DNA of 20,394 nucleotides from assembly GCA_003136615.1 (NCBI GenBank), contig PLFA01000041.1, positions 273 to 20,666 on the forward strand, written 5' to 3'. Shown here piece after piece: positions 15,468 through 20,394 of the stretch. Position 1 is the stretch's first letter. Every line of letters starts with the position of its first letter. The notes below the pieces were generated by a model that ran no database searches, was not told the origin of the DNA, and saw only the letters and a list, made by a program, of their open reading frames with translations. The translations under genes and the position numbers were made by a program. Source of the stretch: Caulobacteraceae bacterium. Lineage in GTDB: Bacteria; Pseudomonadota; Alphaproteobacteria; Caulobacterales; Caulobacteraceae.

Positions 15468-16382
15468 ATGAGCGCGTCGGACTGGGCGGAAGCCTTTCTG
15501 GAAATGATGGCGGCCGAGCGCGCGGCGGCGACTCACACCCTCACGGCCTACCGACGGGACCTGGCCGACGCCAGGGGGTTCCTCAGCCGTCGCGGAGAGG
15601 ATTTCAAGACCGCGGGGCCTGCGGATCTCGAGGCCTACGTTGCGGACCTCGCCGCCAGAGGGCTGGCCAGCGCCACGGCGGCGCGGCGGCGCTCAGCTTT
15701 GCGACAGTTCTATCGGTTCGTTCTGGATGAGGGCTGGCGCGCCGATGACCCCACCCGCCGTATCGAGGCGCCACGCCGGGGTCGGCCCCTGCCTAAGGTT
15801 CTCTCGCGGCGCGAGGTCGAGGCCCTGATCGCCGCCGCCAAGACCAAGGACGGCAAGGCCGGGGCGCGGCTGGAGGCCATGATCGAGCTAATCTACGCCT
15901 CGGGCCTGCGGATTTCAGAACTGGTGGCGCTCCCGCTGGCGCCCTTCGCTCACACGCCCAGCCACCTGATGGTCAAGGGCAAAGGCGGCAAGGAACGGCT
16001 GGCCCCGCTCAATGAGGCGGCCCGGGCGGCGGTGAGCGCCTATCTCGTCCATCGCCCGGCCTTCCTCCCCATCGGCGTCAAGGCCAGCCCCTGGCTCTTT
16101 CCCTCCAGGGGCGCCAGCGGGCGTCTGACGCCCAGACGCTTCGCCCAGCTGCTGGATGAGGCCGCGAGAGACGCGGGGATCGATGCCGCGCGGGTCAGCC
16201 CCCACGTCCTGCGCCACGCCTTCGCGACGCATCTGTTGGAGGGCGGGGCCGACCTGCGCATCGTCCAGACCCTGCTCGGCCATGCGGACATCGCCACCAC
16301 CCAGATCTATACCCATCTGGCCCAAGATCATCTGCGGTCGGTCGTCCAGACCCGGCACCCCTTGGCCCGGAAAGCGTCATGA
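15468..16382 (+). CDS. xerD: Site-specific tyrosine recombinase XerD
   Basis: This 304-aa tyrosine recombinase has the size and layout of chromosomal XerD, which with XerC resolves chromosome dimers at dif. The N-terminal SAM-like core-binding domain spans about 3-90. The catalytic domain carries R148 (YASGLRISEL), K172 (KGKGGKER), H246 and R249 (SPHVLRHAFATHLL), H272 (LLGHADIATTQIYTH) and the nucleophile Y281. The GHADIATTQIYTH ending is the usual Xer signature. It is divergent from aroK, an arrangement common in this bacterial group, and nothing around it suggests a mobile element. The stop overlaps the ATG of the CoA-lyase-like gene (ATGA). Confidence 0.92.
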   Translation: MSASDWAEAFLEMMAAERAAATHTLTAYRRDLADARGFLSRRGEDFKTAGPADLEAYVADLAARGLASATAARRRSALRQFYRFVLDEGWRADDPTRRIEAPRRGRPLPKVLSRREVEALIAAAKTKDGKAGARLEAMIELIYASGLRISELVALPLAPFAHTPSHLMVKGKGGKERLAPLNEAARAAVSAYLVHRPAFLPIGVKASPWLFPSRGASGRLTPRRFAQLLDEAARDAGIDAARVSPHVLRHAFATHLLEGGADLRIVQTLLGHADIATTQIYTHLAQDHLRSVVQTRHPLARKAS

Positions 16383-17434
16383 CTATCAGATCACCCCGCG
16401 CCTTTTTCGCCCCCCTGGCCGCCGGGGCGCCGCCGCCCTTGCGCGATCTGCCTGAGCGGCTGGAGCGGGTGATCCATTTCATCCCTCCGCACCTGGAGCG
16501 GCCCCGCGAGAAGACCCTGGCCGCCGCGGCCGGGATCGACGTCGTCTGCGCCAATCTGGAGGACGCTATTCCCGCCGACGCCAAGACGGCTGCGCGGGAG
16601 GGGGCCATCCTTATGGCCTCCCAGGAGGTCTTCGCCTCCGGCCGCTCCCAGCTCTGGGCGCGGATCAATGGCCCGGCGACGCCCTGGCACCTTGATGACG
16701 TCATGGGCCTGATGGGGGGATGTGGCGAAGCCCTGACCACGCTCATGATCCCCAAGGTCGAGGGGCCCTGGGACATCCATTATATGGATCAGATGCTGGC
16801 CGTTCTGGAGGCGCGCCATGTGCGGCGAACACCGGTCCTCCTCCACGCCATTCTCGAGACCGCCCAGGGGGTGGCCAATGTGGAGGCCATCGCCACGGCC
16901 AGCCCGCGCCTGGCGGGGATGAGCCTGGGCCCCGCCGATCTGGCCGCCAGCCGCGCCATGAAGACCACCCGGGTGGGCGGCGGACACCCCGCCTATCGCG
17001 TGCTCTCGGACCCGCGCCCCGACGGCGCCGCGCGCGCGAGCGTTCAGCAGGATATCTGGCACTATACCCTGGCGCGCATGGTGGACGCCTGCGCGGCCGT
17101 GGGGATCAAGCCCTTCTATGGCCCCTTTGGCGACATCGCCGACGTCGAGGCGTGCGAACAACAGTTTCGCAACGCCTTTCTCCTGGGCTGCGCGGGCGCC
17201 TGGAGCCTGCACCCGGACCAGATCTCCATCGCCAAACGGGTCTTCTCCCCCGATCCCGCCGAGGTCGCCTTCGCCCGCCGCATTCTGGAAGCCATGCCGG
17301 ACGGCGCGGGCGTCGCCATGATCGACGGGCGCATGCAGGACGACGCGACCTGGAAACAGGCGAAGGTGCTCGTGGACCTGGCAAAGACCGTCGTGGCGCG
17401 GGAGCCGGAGCGCTCGGCGGAGTATGGGTTTTGA
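16379..17434 (+). CDS. HpcH/HpaI-aldolase / CitE-family CoA-ester lyase (malyl-CoA-lyase-like)
   Basis: This 351-aa TIM-barrel protein is of the CitE/HpcH-HpaI superfamily. Key features are VCANLEDAIP (57-66), WARING with R95 (CoA-ester side), IPKVEGP (124-130), E160 in HAILETAQG and D187 in LGPADLA as the two expected Mg2+ ligands, and the late GAWSLHPDQI motif (273-282) typical of the family. Members cleave L-malyl-CoA, beta-methylmalyl-CoA or citryl-CoA, giving glyoxylate or oxaloacetate plus an acyl-CoA. Length and motifs fit malyl-/methylmalyl-CoA lyases best, but the substrate is not provable here. The start overlaps the xerD stop by 4 nt. accA follows 82 bp on, which may supply a loose acyl-CoA context. 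Confidence 0.87.
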   Translation: MTIRSPRAFFAPLAAGAPPPLRDLPERLERVIHFIPPHLERPREKTLAAAAGIDVVCANLEDAIPADAKTAAREGAILMASQEVFASGRSQLWARINGPATPWHLDDVMGLMGGCGEALTTLMIPKVEGPWDIHYMDQMLAVLEARHVRRTPVLLHAILETAQGVANVEAIATASPRLAGMSLGPADLAASRAMKTTRVGGGHPAYRVLSDPRPDGAARASVQQDIWHYTLARMVDACAAVGIKPFYGPFGDIADVEACEQQFRNAFLLGCAGAWSLHPDQISIAKRVFSPDPAEVAFARRILEAMPDGAGVAMIDGRMQDDATWKQAKVLVDLAKTVVAREPERSAEYGF

Positions 17435-17516
17435 CCCCGCTTGCCCGCCATCCCCTTCCCGCCTAGTTTGCGCGCCTTTTTTCGGGCGCTTTCGCGTCTG
17501 CCACACAAGCTGACCC

Positions 17517-18470
17517 ATGGCCGCGCATTATCTGGAATTCGAGCGGCCGATCGGCGAGCTGGAAGCCAAAATCGAGGAGCTGTCCAAGCTCTCCGAGGCT
17601 GATGGACCGGGCGCCTTTGGGACCGAGATCGAGGCCCTGCGCGCGCGGGCCCGGCAAATGCGCGTCGACGCCTATGCCCATCTGGACGCCTGGCAGAAGA
17701 CCCAGATCGCCCGTCATCCCCAGCGGCCGCACTTCATTGACTATGTGGGCGGGCTGATCGACGAATTCGTGGAGCTGCGGGGCGACCGCACGTTCGCCGA
17801 TGACCAGGCGATCATGGGGGGCCTTGGTCGCTTTCGGGGCGCGCCGGTGATGGTGATGGGCCACGAGAAGGGCCACGACACCGCCACCCGCATCAAGCAC
17901 AATTTCGGCGCCGCCCGGCCCGAGGGCTATCGCAAGGCCATCCGCCTCATGGACCTGGCCGAGCAGTTCGCGCTTCCTGTCATATCCTTCGTGGACACCG
18001 GCGGCGCCTATCCGGGGGTCGGCAGCGAGGAGCGCGGGGTGGCAGAGGCCATAGCGAGGTCCACAGAACGTTGTCTGACCCTGGGCGTCCCCATGATCAC
18101 GGTGATCACCGGCGAGGGCATGAGCGGGGGCGCGATCGGGATCGCCGCGGCCAATCGCGTGCTAATCCTGGAGCACGCCATCTATGCGGTGATCTCGCCC
18201 GAGGGTTGCGCCTCGATCCTGCTGCGCGACCGCGCCCTGGCCGAGGGCGCGGCCAAGGCCATGAAGATCACCGCCGAAGACCTGATCGGCATGAAGATCG
18301 TCGACCGGATCATCCCCGAGCCCCTGGGCGGCGCCCACAGCGATCCGGCCGGCGCGGTGGCCAAGGTGGGCGATGTCATCGCCGAGGAACTGGCCGCCCT
18401 GACGCCTCTGGGCCCCGAAGCCCTGCGCCGCCAACGCGCCGACAGATTTTACGCCATCGGGCGAAACTGA
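17517..18470 (+). CDS. accA: Acetyl-CoA carboxylase carboxyltransferase subunit alpha
   Basis: AccA pairs with AccD to transfer carboxyl from biotin to acetyl-CoA, the committing step of fatty-acid synthesis. The 317-aa length is standard. The N-terminal helical part (LEFERPIGELEAKIEEL) is followed by ELRGDRTFADDQAIMGGLGR, then FVDTGGAYPGVGSEERG, and GEGMSGGAIGIAAANRV with YAVISPEGCASILL, which form the two oxyanion-hole regions of the crotonase-like fold. The start ATG at 17517 matches the family N-terminus, though no strong ribosome binding site precedes it. The 82-bp upstream spacer is T-rich in its middle but shows no clear promoter by eye. It converges with the ferredoxin gene over a 15-nt gap. 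Confidence 0.97.
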   Translation: MAAHYLEFERPIGELEAKIEELSKLSEADGPGAFGTEIEALRARARQMRVDAYAHLDAWQKTQIARHPQRPHFIDYVGGLIDEFVELRGDRTFADDQAIMGGLGRFRGAPVMVMGHEKGHDTATRIKHNFGAARPEGYRKAIRLMDLAEQFALPVISFVDTGGAYPGVGSEERGVAEAIARSTERCLTLGVPMITVITGEGMSGGAIGIAAANRVLILEHAIYAVISPEGCASILLRDRALAEGAAKAMKITAEDLIGMKIVDRIIPEPLGGAHSDPAGAVAKVGDVIAEELAALTPLGPEALRRQRADRFYAIGRN

Positions 18471-18489
18471 AACCTCGCTGAAGGTTCAG
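18467..18489. terminator. Hairpin spanning the accA / ferredoxin convergent stops
   Basis: CTGA(A)ACCT at 18467-18475 pairs with AGGTTCAG at 18482-18489, giving eight base pairs with one bulged A and a 6-nt loop. The hairpin covers both stop codons and the 15-nt gap between the two convergent genes. It could act in both directions, but no T-run follows it, so intrinsic termination is uncertain. Confidence 0.4.
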
Positions 18490-18806
18490 TGCTGGCTTTC
18501 GGGCATGCGGACGATAAGGCCGTCCAGCTCGTCGGTGACCTTGATCTGGCAGGAGAGGCGGGAATTGGGTTCCACGTTCTCGGCGAAATCGAGCATGGAT
18601 TCCTCCATGGCGGTGGGCGTGCCCGTCTTGTCGGCCCAGGCCGGGTCCACATAGACGTGGCAGGTGGCGCAGGCGCAGGCGCCGCCACAGTCGGCGTCGA
18701 TGCCAGGGATGTTGCTCTTCACCGCCCCTTCCATGACCGAGAGGCCAGCCTTCACGTCCAGAACATGTTCGGCGCCGTTGTGTTCGATGTAGGTAATCTT
18801 GGCCAT
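18486..18806 (-). CDS. [2Fe-2S] ferredoxin, adrenodoxin/putidaredoxin type
   Basis: This 106-aa electron carrier has cluster ligands C40, C46, C49 and C86, matching the C-x5-C-x2-C ... C spacing of vertebrate/bacterial-type [2Fe-2S] ferredoxins that serve P450s or Fe-S assembly; C44 is extra. Typical surrounding sequence is visible: DADCGGACACATCHVYVD and MLDFAENVEPNSRLSCQI. The FAD reductase gene lies immediately upstream on the same strand (52 bp), so the two probably form a NAD(P)H-to-ferredoxin chain. No cytochrome P450 is in the window, and the absence of isc/suf genes here argues only weakly against an Fe-S assembly role. An AGGAG lies 13 nt before the ATG. Confidence 0.93.
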   Translation of the reverse strand: MAKITYIEHNGAEHVLDVKAGLSVMEGAVKSNIPGIDADCGGACACATCHVYVDPAWADKTGTPTAMEESMLDFAENVEPNSRLSCQIKVTDELDGLIVRMPESQH

Positions 18807-18858
18807 GGGAACCCCCGGTGTCTCCTCAAGGATATGAAACGATGCGTCGCGGCGCCGA

Positions 18859-20088
18859 TCAGGCGGCGACCTCTTTCATGGAAATCGCCGTATCCGCAAG
18901 CCTGGAGCGCGAGACGGCCGCGCGCCGGGCGATCAGTTGACGGCCGGCCATGAACTCGGCGGGGGCGTTGACCGCTTCCACCGCCTGGATCCGGTCGCCG
19001 GCCAGGTGGAAGATGGCGAACTTGCCGCTGGCCGGATCGCCGCGGAGGACCACATCGTCCACGTCGAAGGGCAGGCCCGCGAACTGATATTTCAGGTCAT
19101 ACTGGTCCGACCAGTTCCAGGTCACCTCCGCCGCCGGGGGCGGGCGCCCGGTGATGGCGCAGGCCGCCTGACGCGCCTGCTCCAAGGCGTTGGCGACGCT
19201 CTCCAGGCGGAAAGGGCGACCATAATGGGCCAGATGACGCCAGGTGACGTCACCGATGGCGTAGATGGCGGGATCGGACGTCTGGGCCGCCTCGTCGACG
19301 ATAATCCCGTCGGCGCAGTCCAGGCCGGCCGCCTGGGCCAGCTCCATATTGGGAATCGCGCCAATGCCCACCAAAGCGGCGTCGCAGGCAATGAGCTCCC
19401 CCGATGCCAGGCGCACTCCCGCCACCTTGCCCGCCTCGCCCTCGAACGCCGCGACGCTGGCGCTAAGGACGAAATCGACGCCGCGAGCCCGGTGATAGTT
19501 GGTGAAAAAGGTCGAGAGGGTCTCATTGGCGACGCGGGCCAGAATGCGCGGCTCGCGCTCGATCACCACAGCCTCCGCCCCCAGGGCGCGCGCCGAGGCT
19601 GAGGCCTCCAAACCAATATAGCCGCCGCCGATCACCGCCAGACGCTTACCCGGTCCCAGGCTCGCCTTCAGGGCCTCGGCGTCCGCCGCCGAGCGCAGAA
19701 CCAGCACGCCCGACAGAGCGGCGCCTGGAATGGTCAGGGCCCGGGGGCGGGCGCCCGTGGCGAGGATCAGGGTCTCGTAGGCGAGGGTTTCGCCGCTCGC
19801 GAGGGTCAGGGTCTTGTCCGGTGGAGAGAGGGAGACGACCTGCACGCCGGTACGCAGCTCCACGCCCGCCTCGGCATAGAAGGTCGCCGGCTTAAGCATG
19901 AGCGTTTCGGCGTCGGTCTCACCCTTGAGCCAGGCCTTGGAGAGGGGCGGGCGCTGATAGGGCGCGATAGGCTCCTCGCCGATCAGGATGATGGGGCGCT
20001 CATAGCCGAACTGGCGCAGCAGGGCCGCCGCCGTTCCGCCCGCATGTCCCGCCCCCACAATAATGACGCCCGCGTCGTTTTTATTCAT
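18859..20088 (-). CDS. FAD-dependent ferredoxin reductase (rhodocoxin/putidaredoxin reductase-like)
   Basis: This is a 409-aa flavoprotein of the pyridine nucleotide-disulfide oxidoreductase class. FAD is bound by VIIVGAGHAGGTAAA near the N-terminus, NAD(P)H by LAVIGGGYIGLEASA, and a second FAD motif is the block YAIGDVTWR in the C-terminal half. APYQRPPLSKAWLKG and ETLILATGARPR are typical of reductases serving [2Fe-2S] ferredoxins in P450 or dioxygenase systems. No redox-active CxxxxC is present after the first FAD motif, which excludes a disulfide reductase. I took ATG 20088; a TTG at 20109 would add only MAASTGA. The ferredoxin gene directly downstream is the likely partner. The final electron acceptor is unknown. 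Confidence 0.9.
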   Translation of the reverse strand: MNKNDAGVIIVGAGHAGGTAAALLRQFGYERPIILIGEEPIAPYQRPPLSKAWLKGETDAETLMLKPATFYAEAGVELRTGVQVVSLSPPDKTLTLASGETLAYETLILATGARPRALTIPGAALSGVLVLRSAADAEALKASLGPGKRLAVIGGGYIGLEASASARALGAEAVVIEREPRILARVANETLSTFFTNYHRARGVDFVLSASVAAFEGEAGKVAGVRLASGELIACDAALVGIGAIPNMELAQAAGLDCADGIIVDEAAQTSDPAIYAIGDVTWRHLAHYGRPFRLESVANALEQARQAACAITGRPPPAAEVTWNWSDQYDLKYQFAGLPFDVDDVVLRGDPASGKFAIFHLAGDRIQAVEAVNAPAEFMAGRQLIARRAAVSRSRLADTAISMKEVAA

Positions 20089-20148
20089 CGCGCCTGTCGA
20101 TGCCGCCAAACGGGAGCGCGGTCAACGTAAGGGGAAGGGCCGGTAGGC

Positions 20149-20394
20149 CTAAACCACGCGCTCCACCAGCATGCCCTTGATCTCGGCGATGGCCTTGGCG
20201 GGATTGAGGCCCTTGGGGCAGACCTGGGCGCAGTTCATGATGGTGTGGCAACGATAGAGCTTGAAGGGGTCTTCCAGGGCGTCCAGGCGCTCGCCGGTGG
20301 CTTCGTCACGGCTGTCGACGATCCAGCGCCGCGCCTGGAGCAGGGCGGCGGGGCCCAGATACTTCTCGCCGTTCCACCAATAGCTGGGGCACGA
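20149..20394 (-). CDS. sdhB: Succinate dehydrogenase iron-sulfur subunit, C-terminal part
   Basis: The gene runs off the right edge; 81 codons plus a TAG stop are visible and no start is present. The translated end contains SCPSYWWNGEKYLGPAALLQ, RRWIVDSRDEAT, LYRCHTIMNCAQVCPKG and LNPAKAIAEIK. These are the cysteine ligands and context of the [3Fe-4S] and [4Fe-4S] clusters in the C-terminal domain of SdhB. SdhB carries electrons from SdhA's FAD to ubiquinone in the TCA cycle and respiratory complex II at the inner membrane. The other sdh genes are presumably upstream, outside the window. A spacer of 60 bp separates it from the reductase start at 20088. Confidence 0.95.
   Translation of the reverse strand, partial: SCPSYWWNGEKYLGPAALLQARRWIVDSRDEATGERLDALEDPFKLYRCHTIMNCAQVCPKGLNPAKAIAEIKGMLVERVV

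Noticed and set aside
15468..16382. Tyrosine recombinase as an integrase marking a mobile element
   Set aside because: Length, motifs and position divergent from aroK fit chromosomal XerD; no direct repeats, tRNA target or cargo genes were seen.
16391..17518. A 375-codon minus-strand open frame opposite the CoA-lyase-like gene
   Set aside because: It is a GC-rich shadow frame; the plus-strand product has clear CitE-family motifs.
1..20394. CRISPR arrays, tRNA/rRNA genes, insertion sequences, toxin-antitoxin or other defence modules
   Set aside because: I saw no spaced direct repeats, cloverleaf-like segments, transposase motifs or small paired genes; coding density is high and nearly all genes belong to common families.

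Overview
The window looks like core chromosome of a GC-rich alphaproteobacterium, most likely in or near Caulobacterales (Caulobacter/Phenylobacterium type). This is inferred from gene content and neighbourhoods: a bolA / J-domain protein / cobS group, an aroK-aroB-CorC/HlyC operon divergent from xerD, a DUF2125 gene ahead of a hisC-like aminotransferase and a tyrC-like dehydrogenase, and alphaproteobacterial accA and sdhB. All family names come from recognising motifs in the translated sequence; no database search was run.

Layout. (1) 1-3.3 kb: the 3' part of a DUF389 membrane protein (+), then, convergent, an unrecognised 168-aa protein and a DegP/HtrA-type periplasmic protease with a single PDZ domain (both -). 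(2) 3.3-3.65 kb: a 307-bp spacer carrying a perfect 8-bp inverted repeat. (3) 3.65-7.4 kb: a gamma-glutamylcyclotransferase (-) divergent from DUF2125 - aminotransferase - prephenate/arogenate dehydrogenase (+). The last two genes are a likely tyrosine/phenylalanine branch pair joined by an ATGA overlap. (4) 7.4-11.6 kb (-): J-domain protein, CobS, CgeB-like glycosyltransferase and AmpG-like permease in transcription order. bolA lies divergent at 11.7 kb. (5) 12-15.4 kb (-): aroK, aroB and a CorC/HlyC transporter-like protein chained by 4-nt overlaps, followed by a single-domain response regulator. (6) 15.5-18.5 kb (+): xerD, a CitE/malyl-CoA-lyase-like protein overlapping it by 4 nt, and accA. 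(7) 18.5-20.4 kb (-): an adrenodoxin-type [2Fe-2S] ferredoxin, its probable FAD reductase, and the 3' end of sdhB running off the right edge.

How the genes fit together: the main metabolic theme is aromatic amino acid synthesis (aroK, aroB, aminotransferase, tyrC-like dehydrogenase). Around it lie envelope functions (DegP-like protease, AmpG-like permease, glycosyltransferase), electron transfer (ferredoxin/reductase, SdhB), fatty-acid synthesis (AccA) and chromosome dimer resolution (XerD). I saw no CRISPR array, insertion sequence, prophage, tRNA, rRNA or recognisable defence system. I do not see a convincing new multi-gene system. The points most worth a second look are the unrecognised protein coupled to the protease, the palindrome upstream of the protease, a J-domain protein with a possible metal-binding Cys/His cluster, and several very tight or interlocked gene boundaries.
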